Source: Tannerella sp.
Lineage (GTDB): Bacteria; Bacteroidota; Bacteroidia; Bacteroidales; Tannerellaceae
Reading direction: 5' to 3'
Assembly: GCA_031272655.1 (NCBI GenBank)
Contig: JAISTJ010000115.1
Span: 1 to 5,010 of the forward strand
DNA length: 5,010 nt
The notes under the pieces were generated by a model, which worked only from the letters and a program-made list of their open reading frames with translations, did not search any database and was not told where the DNA came from. This document shows, piece after piece, positions 1 through 5,010 of this stretch; positions within the stretch are counted from its first letter, which is position 1; every line of letters begins with the position of its first letter. The position numbers were made by a program, and so were the translations under genes.

Positions 1-338
1 ATCCAGACGTCAAGCCCCAGTTCCTTGCCCTTGGCGATGGAGTGCTTGTAGAGCGCAAACCAGTCGTCCGACAGGTAGGAAGTAATCATACCCGGACGGG
101 GGTGGATGAAGACTCCGCCAAAGCCTTTGTCTTTCAGGTCTTTAAGCGAGGCGTCGATGATGTCGTTAGTAACTTTGGTGTTCCAGACCCAGAGGGGCGC
201 TGTTCCGAAATGGTTGGACGGCTCGGCGAACTGCGCCTTAATAGCCTCAAAGTCATTGATTTCGGACGTCCATTCGATGCGCTGCGAGGTGGTGCAGGCA
301 GCTAAAATGATAAGTGATAAAAAAAATAAATTTTTCAT
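1..338 (-). CDS. Putative lipoprotein glycoside hydrolase (GH106-like), N-terminal part
   Basis: The gene begins at ATG 338-336 and runs off the left edge; 112 complete codons are open with no stop or frameshift. Residues 1-15 (MKNLFFLSLIILAAC) are a lipoprotein signal peptide with lipobox L-A-A-C and Cys15 as the lipidation site, so the product should be exported and membrane-anchored. The residues after Cys15 (TTSQRIEW) lack the acidic cluster common in Bacteroidetes surface-export signals, so its side of the outer membrane is uncertain. The mature start holds a PLWVWN strand, then DLKDKGFGGVFIHPRPG and a segment ending KGKELGLDVW. This reads like the first beta-alpha units of a TIM barrel in large Bacteroidetes glycosidases of the GH106 (alpha-L-rhamnosidase-like) type; that family call is from memory and the catalytic residues lie outside the window. 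It starts 14 nt after the protease stop codon, which suggests co-transcription. No Shine-Dalgarno is visible; the leader is A/T-rich. Confidence 0.85.
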   Translation of the reverse strand, partial: MKNLFFLSLIILAACTTSQRIEWTSEINDFEAIKAQFAEPSNHFGTAPLWVWNTKVTNDIIDASLKDLKDKGFGGVFIHPRPGMITSYLSDDWFALYKHSIAKGKELGLDVW

Positions 339-352
339 GCTGTTATAAATTT

Positions 353-1270
353 TTAATTAGTAAAATTGCTTATTTTGATGATTTTTTTGGAGCATAATAC
401 GGTGAGTATCAGGCTACAAACAACGATGACTGCAACTTTCAGCAGTCCGGTGGAAGTAATGTCATCGCTCAACAGTACGGATTCGTTGACAACATCGTCT
501 GTTTCGCTGAAAAAAGCGGAAATTACGCCGATAAAATTGTTAAGGAAATGAGCAAAAACGGGCGCCCAGATGCTCCGGGTCCACACAGCCAAGTATCCGA
601 GAACTACGCCGAGAATCAAGCGGGGCAGGAAGCCGTAAAACTGGAAGTGCACTGCGCTGAAAATCACCGCTACAATGATGATTGCAACATGCGGATTACG
701 GATTTTCTTTCTTATAAGTGAGAGAACAGCGCCTCTAAAGAACAACTCTTCGGCCACAGCTGCACATATTGCTATGATGAAAATATTGATTATCAGCGAT
801 ATAATCTCTTTTCTTATCAAGATGCTTTTAGTAACTTCCGCAGCCAAATCTTCCGCCGCCCGCATCCAGCCTTCCACAGGCTTCATAAAATCGGGCAAGT
901 GCATTTTCATATTATAAAAACCGGCAACGTCAACAAGCGGGAAAACAAATAGCATTATCAAAATAATATATAGCCATAAATAGTTGTTATTCAGTCTATT
1001 AAGTAACAAAAACCATCTCGGACGGCTGCTGCACAGGTAAGCGACTACGGCGGCAGGTATGATAAACGCGAAGACATCCGACATGAAGAGCGCTAAATGT
1101 GTCAGCAGGAAGCCTTTTAAGTCATTGGGCACGCCTCCTCCTAACGGTATGCCCGCGATCAGGTTGATTGTCATAGACAGCAATGAAGCGAAGAACAGCC
1201 CCGCTAAGAATATAAATATCAGTAAACCAAACTGATACAACGTTGAGCGATTTTCAAAAATGCCTTTCAT
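353..1270 (-). CDS. CPBP-family intramembrane glutamic protease (CAAX protease / bacteriocin-processing family)
   Basis: A 305-residue multi-pass membrane protein. Hydrophobic segments lie at roughly residues 13-40, 57-80, 96-117, 155-176, 193-210, 213-230, 238-254 and 275-293. The family's conserved motifs are all present: EELFFR (Glu174, Glu175, Arg179), a histidine in the following helix (FSAVHFQ, His208) and H-F-L-N-N (His241 with Asn244/Asn245). In characterised relatives such as Rce1 these glutamates and histidines form the active site, so the protein is probably catalytically competent. Bacterial members have been linked to peptide maturation and immunity to bacteriocins, but the substrate cannot be read from this sequence. 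The start at 1270 is the first Met after the upstream terminator and precedes a positively charged N-terminus (MKGIFENR). The leader has no Shine-Dalgarno. The neighbouring lipoprotein gene follows 14 nt downstream. Membership of the family is secure; the function is not. Confidence 0.92.
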   Translation of the reverse strand: MKGIFENRSTLYQFGLLIFIFLAGLFFASLLSMTINLIAGIPLGGGVPNDLKGFLLTHLALFMSDVFAFIIPAAVVAYLCSSRPRWFLLLNRLNNNYLWLYIILIMLFVFPLVDVAGFYNMKMHLPDFMKPVEGWMRAAEDLAAEVTKSILIRKEIISLIINIFIIAICAAVAEELFFRGAVLSLIRKKIRNPHVAIIIVAVIFSAVHFQFYGFLPRLILGVVLGYLAVWTRSIWAPVFAHFLNNFIGVISAFFSETDDVVNESVLLSDDITSTGLLKVAVIVVCSLILTVLCSKKIIKISNFTN

Positions 1271-1273
1271 TTT

Positions 1274-1318
1274 CGTAAAAAATAAAAACTTCTGCCTACA
1301 AAGATAGGCAGAAGTTTT
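1274..1318 (-). terminator. Intrinsic terminator of the RRM protein gene
   Basis: The arms 1285-1298 and 1305-1318 are exact reverse complements (14 bp, outer A-T pairs, core CTTCTGCCTA/TAGGCAGAAG) around a six-base loop at 1299-1304. On the minus strand the stem is followed by a T-rich run (TTTTTATTTTTT, counting the last stem bases). On the plus strand the sequence after the stem is not T-rich. This makes it a one-directional terminator about 23 nt after the RRM stop codon. It sits only some 15 nt before the protease start codon. Confidence 0.85.
1299..1306 (-). promoter_or_regulatory. Candidate -7 promoter element for the CPBP protease gene, inside a terminator hairpin
   Basis: On the minus strand these bases read TATCTTTG, a full match to the Bacteroidetes -7 element TAnnTTTG. 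They form the six-base loop and the first two stem pairs of the terminator at 1285-1318. Transcription from here would begin near 1292, leaving a leader of about 20 nt before the protease ATG at 1270. No TTG is seen at the expected -33 distance, so the match is only half of a promoter. Confidence 0.45.
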
Positions 1319-1341
1319 GAATTATTGAATAAAAAAACGAT

Positions 1342-1587
1342 TTACTTTCTCGGTAACGATTCCTTTACAACAATCGAGCGTCCTTGCAACTCCTTTTCAT
1401 TCAACTCTTCGATGGCTTTTCTGGCGTCATCGTCATCCGGCATCTCTACAAAGGCAAAACCCTTAGAGCGCCCCGTATCTCGGTCTTTAATAACTCTGAC
1501 AGCGTCAACAACGCCATACCGTTCCATCTCGCTTTTCAGCTCATCTTCCCTAACTCTGTAGCTAAGGTTTCCAACATAAATGTTCAT
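1342..1587 (-). CDS. Single-RRM RNA-binding protein
   Basis: An 81-residue protein made of almost nothing but one RNA recognition motif. RNP2 is IYVGNL (residues 3-8) and RNP1 is KGFAFVEM (42-49), with Tyr4, Phe44 and Phe46 in the usual positions for stacking on RNA bases. The linker region contains the typical D-R-D-T-G-R-S before RNP1. Length and layout match the small RRM proteins widespread in Bacteroidetes and cyanobacteria. In Bacteroides these (the Rbp proteins) are thought to act as post-transcriptional regulators in a group lacking Hfq and CsrA. It has no long glycine-rich tail, only a short basic end (SLPRK). The ATG at 1585-1587 is preceded by an A/T-rich leader with no Shine-Dalgarno. 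The gene has its own promoter (1613-1649) and terminator (1274-1318), so it is probably monocistronic. RNA targets cannot be inferred. Confidence 0.95.
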   Translation of the reverse strand: MNIYVGNLSYRVREDELKSEMERYGVVDAVRVIKDRDTGRSKGFAFVEMPDDDDARKAIEELNEKELQGRSIVVKESLPRK

Positions 1588-1730
1588 AGAAAAAAATTAA
1601 AAAATAAAATAATGAACTGCAAAGGAACGCATTTATTTTCAATAAACAATGATTTTTTGAAAAAAAATGAAAAAAAATTTTCAAAACCCCAAACTTCAAA
1701 CATGAAACCTCAAACATGAAACCTCAAACT
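1588..1730. other. A/T-rich intergenic region between the fucosidase and the RRM gene
   Basis: This 143-bp gap holds the RRM promoter, long A or T tracts (about 1652-1684) and a small repeat cluster. No GC-rich hairpin is visible that would end the fucosidase transcript. The T runs on the minus strand (1682-1650) might allow weak termination, but I see no convincing stem. No coding potential is supported. Confidence 0.6.
1613..1649 (-). promoter_or_regulatory. Promoter of the RRM protein gene
   Basis: On the minus strand TTG (1649-1647) is followed after exactly 19 nt by TTCCTTTG (1627-1620). The Bacteroidetes housekeeping consensus is TTG near -33 and TAnnTTTG near -7 with about this spacing, so only the A of the -7 element deviates. 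The start would fall near 1613, giving a leader of about 26 nt. A run of A/T tracts (about 1650-1684) lies directly upstream of the -33 box and could act like an UP element. Confidence 0.65.
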
Positions 1731-1736
1731 TCAAAC
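1691..1736. repeat. Short direct-repeat cluster at the 3' end of the fucosidase gene
   Basis: The 14-mer AAACATGAAACCTC occurs twice in tandem (1698-1711 and 1712-1725). It is flanked on both sides by AAACTTCAAAC (1691-1701 and 1726-1736). The whole block is built from AAAC(N)TC-like words of 5-7 bases. Its right edge overlaps the last codon and TGA stop (1733-1731) of the fucosidase. It is too small and too regular for a CRISPR array and has no insertion-sequence ends. Confidence 0.8.
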
Positions 1737-2786
1737 CCGAAACTCTTCCGTAACAACTCCGATATTCTTGCGAAGCCTCATCAGCGCATCAACGTACATC
1801 TGGGGAATCTGTCCGGTCTTATCCGGAGGAACGTTGAGCAGAAAATTCGCTCCACGAGTGCGCGAAACGAGGTACATTCCGAGCAGTTCCTCGTCGCTAC
1901 GGGGGTTGTCGCCCTTCAGGAAAAACCACTCATGACCGATCGGGTCGCACACTTCGCCGGGCATATAGTAGCGTTTGCCCTCAATCTCGCGCCATTTGAC
2001 GTATTTTGTCTCGCTGTTCGGCAGCCACCTCTCGATTGTTACCACGTCCGAAGGCCAGGCATAATCAATATCAAACTTCTGCCCGTCGCCGTAACCGTGA
2101 TTCATAACTATCAGAGCATCAGGTTGTAACTCGGCGATATGATCATAGAGTTTTTGGCGGTAATCGCGCGGCAACATGCCCGGAATATCAATCCAAACTT
2201 CCCCTATTTTGCCGTACTGCGTCAAAAGTTCCTCAACCTGATTCCATTGAAACTGCCTGTATTCTTCGGTGCTGCTCATCTTGCCCCACTCGGTGTAGGA
2301 GGGCGTTTTTGACCCCATAGGCTGATGGTCGTCCCACGAACAGTAGTACAAGCCCGGAATGATGCCGTATTTGGCGCAGGCTTTCACAAATTCGGCTATA
2401 ACGTCGGTCTTGTCGCTGCTCGTACCTGTATGATAATCAGTGAATTTGCTATGCCAAAGGCAATGGCCGGACGAATGTTTGGCCGTCAAGATTACATATT
2501 TCATTCCGGCATCTTTTGCCGTCTTAATCCACTGATCTACATTGAGATTCGTTGGTGCGTACAGCGTTGAAGGCTTGTCGCCGAGTGAGTGCTCTTTTTC
2601 GTCAAAAGTGCTCATACCGAAGTGGATAAACATCCCATACCCCAGCGCTTCCCACTGCTGGAGCCGTTCAAGCGAAAGCCGCTGGCTGCCCCTCTCTTCC
2701 TGTTCGCGCAGGGTAATTTTCGCCAAACTGTCGAACGGCAGCGCTCCTGCCAACGCCATTGAATAAATAAAGTCTCTTCTTTTCAT
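1731..2786 (-). CDS. GH29-family alpha-L-fucosidase, exported
   Basis: A 351-residue protein with an N-terminal export signal (MKRRDFIYSMALAGALPF). It contains twin arginines in an R-R-D-F-I context, so Tat export is possible, although a Sec signal cannot be excluded. The catalytic TIM barrel follows: GYGMFIHFGMSTF (49-61), the signature KYVILTAKHSSGHCLWHSKFTDYH (96-119), GLYYCSWDDH (145-154), then EVWID (196-200). Asp200 sits where GH29 enzymes carry their nucleophile. Glu252 (T-I-E-R-W-L-P) or Glu278 (M-P-G-E-V-C-D) could be the acid/base. The end (RTRGANFLLNVPPDKTG, about 309-325) is the usual GH29 barrel-closing motif. The protein stops soon after, so the C-terminal beta-sandwich of many family members is missing. 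Expected role: release of alpha-linked fucose from glycans in the periplasm or outside the cell. It has a -7 element upstream and is divergent from recQ. Confidence 0.9.
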   Translation of the reverse strand: MKRRDFIYSMALAGALPFDSLAKITLREQEERGSQRLSLERLQQWEALGYGMFIHFGMSTFDEKEHSLGDKPSTLYAPTNLNVDQWIKTAKDAGMKYVILTAKHSSGHCLWHSKFTDYHTGTSSDKTDVIAEFVKACAKYGIIPGLYYCSWDDHQPMGSKTPSYTEWGKMSSTEEYRQFQWNQVEELLTQYGKIGEVWIDIPGMLPRDYRQKLYDHIAELQPDALIVMNHGYGDGQKFDIDYAWPSDVVTIERWLPNSETKYVKWREIEGKRYYMPGEVCDPIGHEWFFLKGDNPRSDEELLGMYLVSRTRGANFLLNVPPDKTGQIPQMYVDALMRLRKNIGVVTEEFRV

Positions 2787-2802
2787 ATTATTGTTAAAAT
2801 TT

Positions 2803-2817
2803 TAGTGGGCAAAGTTA
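2803..2817 (-). promoter_or_regulatory. Candidate promoter of the fucosidase gene
   Basis: On the minus strand 2817-2810 read TAACTTTG, a perfect match to the Bacteroidetes -7 element TAnnTTTG. Transcription would start near 2803, leaving a leader of about 17 nt before the ATG at 2786. No TTG lies at the expected -33 distance, so strength may be low or depend on an activator. Confidence 0.5.
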
Positions 2818-2859
2818 GTGATTTTTTCCGTTTTTTAGCCGTAACAGCAATTTTTAGTG

Positions 2860-2874
2860 TAAATTTGCAGGATA
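2860..2874 (+). promoter_or_regulatory. Candidate promoter of recQ
   Basis: TAAATTTG at 2860-2867 matches the -7 element TAnnTTTG in full. Transcription would start near 2874, about 14 nt before the recQ ATG at 2888. The -33 region contains a T run (2831-2836) but no TTG at the usual spacing. Confidence 0.5.
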
Positions 2875-2887
2875 AAAGCGCCGATTT

Positions 2888-4792
2888 ATGACTTCTCAAC
2901 TGCTCGAAACATTAGAAAAATACTGGGGTTACAAGCAATTTCGCCCTTTGCAGGAAGACATCATCCGCAGCGTGCTTGACGGTAAAGACACGCTTGGCTT
3001 GATGCCCACCGGCGGTGGTAAATCGCTCACTTTTCAGGTGCCGACGATGACTATGGACGGGCTTTGCCTCGTTATCACGCCGCTGATTGCCCTGATGAAA
3101 GACCAGGTGGACAACCTCCGCGCCCTCAATATCAAGGCTGCAACCGTCTATTCGGGTATGACGCAGGACGAAATAAACAAACATCTTGATAACTGCATCT
3201 TCGGCGATTATAAATTTCTCTATATATCACCGGAACGCATTCATACAGAGCTGTTTAAGAACAAATTGCCGCATCTGAAAATCTGCCTGCTCGTAGTTGA
3301 TGAAAGCCACTGTATCTCGCAGTGGGGCTACGATTTCCGCCCTTCATACCTGCGAATTGCCGAGATAAGGAAGGTTTTGCCTCCCGAGACGCCCGTTTTG
3401 GCGCTGACGGCGACCGCCACGCCCGATGTGGTCGAAGATATTCAGGATAAGCTCCTTTTTCGCAAGCGTAACGTCTTGAAAAAGAGCTTTGTACGTGATA
3501 ATTTGGCTTATGTGGTGCGCAGCGTCGAAAACAAGACCGATGAACTGATACACATACTCCAAAATGTCGAAGGAACAGCGATAATTTACACCCGCAACCG
3601 CCAACACACTGCCGATATAGCCAAAGAGTTGCAGCAAGCGGGCTTTTCGGCGCATTTTTTCCATGCCGGACTTAACCGCGACGATAAAATTTTCCGTCAG
3701 GATGCATGGAAACGCGGTGAATGTCGTATCATGGTGGCTACCAATGCTTTTGGTATGGGAATAGATAAAGCTGACGTGCGCCTTGTGATTCATGTTGATA
3801 TGCCCGGCTCGCTTGAAGAATACTTTCAGGAAGCGGGTAGGGCGGGGCGCGACGGCAAAAAATCGTATGCCATAGCCCTCTGTGCATCTGCCGAAACATC
3901 CAAACTGAAAAAGCGCCTGACTGACGAGTATCCCGATAAAAAGCTGATTGCCAATATTTACGATGCGCTTGGAAACTATTTCCAGATAGCCGTCGGTTTC
4001 GGTATATTTATGACACGCGATTTTCCGATACAGGATTTTTGCCGCAAATTCAAATTCTCTGAAAATCAAACTCATAGCGCTTTGAAAATACTTGAACTCG
4101 CAGGCTATATAGAATATGTGGAAGAGCCTGACTCCAACTCACGGCTGCTGTTTCTCGTCAATCGCGACGAACTTTATCACCTGCAGTTAAGCCGTCTCGC
4201 CGATGAGATTATTCAAGTCATATTACGCTCATACACAGGTATTTTCGCCGATTATGTTTTCATTGATGAATCGCTAATCGCCACCCGTACCCATTCTTCG
4301 CGTAACGAGGTTTACAATGAGTTGATTTCCTTATCTAAGTCTCATATTATCAATTATATACCGCGAAAAAAACTGCCTCAGATAGTATATACGCGCGACC
4401 GTGAGGAGTCCCGCCGTTTATCCATTCCCCGAAGTGCGTTTGAAGTGCGCCAGAAGCGTTCGGAAGAGCGAATCTCGAAAGTCATTGAATATATCAACGA
4501 GCAGAATATCTGCCGTTCGCGCATGCTGCTGCATTATTTCGGTGAGAAAAGCGACACCGACTGCCGCATCTGTGACGTATGCCTCCGCAAAACGCAGTCG
4601 GGCGTCCGCACATGGGAGTTCAACACAGCCCGCGACGCGCTGATAGCCGCTTTGAACGGGAAATCCGAACAGGTCAATGTTCTCGCCTATTCACTTCCCC
4701 TCGAAAAAGAAAAAAACCTTGTCGTAATGCGTTATCTCCTTGATAATGACGACCGTTTTCATCTCAAAGACGGGATGATGTCCTTTAGTTGA
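2888..4792 (+). CDS. recQ: RecQ-family ATP-dependent 3'-5' DNA helicase (Bacteroidetes-type, no HRDC)
   Basis: A 634-residue superfamily 2 helicase acting in DNA repair and recombination. First RecA-like domain: motif 0 FRPLQ (18-22), Walker A MPTGGGKS (39-46, Lys45), DESH (138-141), the RecQ aromatic-rich loop SQWGYDFRPSY (144-154) and TATATP (174-179). Second domain: HAGL (259-262), ATNAFGMGIDK (284-294) and QEAGRAGRDG (314-323) with the arginine fingers. Zinc ligands Cys542, Cys559, Cys562 and Cys565 have the same C-x16-C-x2-C-x2-C spacing as E. coli RecQ. However, they lie about 160 residues further from the helicase core, after an inserted region (about 350-520) that looks winged-helix-like (SALKILELAGYIEYVEE). 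The last 65 residues are short and contain no recognisable HRDC domain. From memory this layout is usual for a Bacteroidetes RecQ paralogue, so it need not be the organism's only RecQ. The ATG at 2888 fits the promoter and is the first in frame. Confidence 0.95.
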   Translation: MTSQLLETLEKYWGYKQFRPLQEDIIRSVLDGKDTLGLMPTGGGKSLTFQVPTMTMDGLCLVITPLIALMKDQVDNLRALNIKAATVYSGMTQDEINKHLDNCIFGDYKFLYISPERIHTELFKNKLPHLKICLLVVDESHCISQWGYDFRPSYLRIAEIRKVLPPETPVLALTATATPDVVEDIQDKLLFRKRNVLKKSFVRDNLAYVVRSVENKTDELIHILQNVEGTAIIYTRNRQHTADIAKELQQAGFSAHFFHAGLNRDDKIFRQDAWKRGECRIMVATNAFGMGIDKADVRLVIHVDMPGSLEEYFQEAGRAGRDGKKSYAIALCASAETSKLKKRLTDEYPDKKLIANIYDALGNYFQIAVGFGIFMTRDFPIQDFCRKFKFSENQTHSALKILELAGYIEYVEEPDSNSRLLFLVNRDELYHLQLSRLADEIIQVILRSYTGIFADYVFIDESLIATRTHSSRNEVYNELISLSKSHIINYIPRKKLPQIVYTRDREESRRLSIPRSAFEVRQKRSEERISKVIEYINEQNICRSRMLLHYFGEKSDTDCRICDVCLRKTQSGVRTWEFNTARDALIAALNGKSEQVNVLAYSLPLEKEKNLVVMRYLLDNDDRFHLKDGMMSFS

Positions 4793-4933
4793 CTTTTTTG
4801 TCAGGTTTTCTGCCTCGCAGTGTCAAAAATCTGCAAAAATGTCAGGTCGAAAGATTTGGCACGAAATTAGTATATGTAAGGTGCAAACTTAAAAAAATAA
4901 TTTTATTAATTAATAATTTAAACATTTATAACT
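4793..4933 (+). promoter_or_regulatory. groES upstream control region with TGTCA repeats and a sigma-54-like -24 box
   Basis: This 141-bp recQ-groES gap contains three direct TGTCA words: TGTCAGGT (4799-4806, starting just inside this run of T's), TGTCA (4821-4825) and TGTCAGGT again (4840-4847). They are followed by TTGGCACG (4856-4863). TTGGCACG equals the -24 half of the sigma-54 consensus. At the correct 10-nt spacing the -12 dinucleotide is GT (4870-4871) rather than GC, so the match is incomplete. No CIRCE operator and no clear TAnnTTTG element are present. The last 45 nt before the ATG are nearly all A/T, including the perfect palindrome TTATTAATTAATAA (4903-4916), and probably form an unstructured leader. 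Confidence 0.45.
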
Positions 4934-5010
4934 ATGAGTATCAAACCATTAGCAGACAGGGTTCTTGTTAAACCCGCAGACGCAGAAGAAAAAACGGCGA
5001 GTGGCATCAT
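4934..5010 (+). CDS. groES: GroES co-chaperonin (10 kDa chaperonin), N-terminal part
   Basis: The first 25 codons read MSIKPLADRVLVKPADAEEKTASGI and continue past the right edge. The I-K-P-L-x-D-R-V-L-V start followed by A-E-E-K-T-x-S-G-I-I is the characteristic first strand of GroES, which caps the GroEL ring during ATP-driven protein folding in the cytoplasm. The mobile loop and the expected groEL gene downstream lie outside the window. The ATG at 4934 is fixed by the family's N-terminus. It has no Shine-Dalgarno, only an A/T-rich leader, as is common in Bacteroidetes. It lies 141 nt after recQ in the same direction, but the long gap with its own motifs argues for independent transcription. 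Confidence 0.95.
   Translation, partial: MSIKPLADRVLVKPADAEEKTASGI

Noticed and set aside
42..305. Plus-strand open frames of 80-87 residues at the left edge
   Set aside because: The minus strand here encodes the lipoprotein signal peptide and a conserved barrel segment, which explains the open frames opposite it.
1384..1719. A 111-residue plus-strand open frame
   Set aside because: Its first half is antisense to the RRM gene, and its second half is translated poly-A and repeat sequence (Lys/Asn rich) with no conserved features.
1691..1736. Possible mini CRISPR array
   Set aside because: The units are 11-14 bp and directly abutting, without unique spacers, and no cas genes are present.
1716..2129. 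A 137-residue plus-strand open frame
   Set aside because: It is antisense to the C-terminal part of the fucosidase and begins in the short repeat block; no domain is recognisable.
1..2786. Polysaccharide utilisation locus
   Set aside because: There are two likely glycosidases, but no SusC/SusD pair, hybrid sensor or sigma/anti-sigma pair, and unrelated genes with their own signals lie between them.
3344..4075. A 243-residue open frame on the minus strand
   Set aside because: It lies wholly inside recQ, whose frame carries every helicase motif. The antisense translation shows no recognisable domain and is a shadow of the coding strand.
4780..4825. Intrinsic terminator of recQ
   Set aside because: There is a T run right after the stop codon, but the only pairings seen (GTC/GAC and CTG/CAG) are 3 bp long, too weak to support a terminator call.
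4903..4916. Perfect palindrome TTATTAATTAATAA as an operator
   Set aside because: It is made only of A and T inside an A/T-rich leader, where such palindromes arise easily by chance; there is no independent support.
4793..4933. CIRCE (HrcA) operator upstream of groES
   Set aside because: The GAGTGCTAA inverted repeat was looked for and is absent.
4789..4971. A 60-residue plus-strand open frame between recQ and groES
   Set aside because: It overlaps the recQ stop and runs out of frame into groES. Its composition is that of an A/T-rich leader, and it conflicts with the clear groES start.

Overview
The window looks like an ordinary chromosomal stretch from a Bacteroidota (Bacteroidales-type) bacterium. 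The evidence is: start codons preceded by A/T-rich leaders without Shine-Dalgarno sequences; several upstream matches to the Bacteroidetes -7 promoter element TAnnTTTG; a short single-RRM RNA-binding protein; a RecQ of the Bacteroidetes-type layout; and a GroES start that reads like Bacteroidetes GroES. I cannot name a genus.

Layout. Minus strand, in transcription order: a GH29-type alpha-L-fucosidase (2786-1731), a single-RRM RNA-binding protein (1587-1342), a CPBP-family membrane protease (1270-353), and the first 112 codons of a putative lipoprotein glycoside hydrolase that runs off the left edge (338-1). Plus strand: a 634-residue RecQ-family helicase (2888-4792), then the first 25 codons of groES (from 4934), cut by the right edge. 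The fucosidase and recQ are divergently transcribed from a 101-bp intergenic region that carries one -7 element facing each way.

Regulation visible in the sequence. The RRM gene has a good Bacteroidetes promoter (TTG, 19-nt spacer, TTCCTTTG) and ends at a strong intrinsic terminator with a 14-bp perfect stem. The loop and first stem pairs of that terminator spell TATCTTTG on the minus strand, a perfect -7 match placed to start a transcript for the protease gene just downstream. The protease and the lipoprotein are only 14 nt apart and are probably co-transcribed. Upstream of groES there is no CIRCE operator. Instead there are three direct TGTCA motifs and a TTGGCACG box resembling the -24 half of a sigma-54 promoter.

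How the genes relate. The two glycosidases suggest use of fucose-containing or otherwise complex glycans, but no SusC/SusD pair, sulfatase or regulator is visible, so this is not demonstrably a polysaccharide utilisation locus. RecQ and GroES are housekeeping functions. I found no CRISPR array, insertion sequence, tRNA, rRNA or obvious defence system, and nothing I would call a new biological system. The points most worth checking are the promoter-in-terminator arrangement, the groES upstream motifs and the small repeat cluster abutting the fucosidase stop codon.
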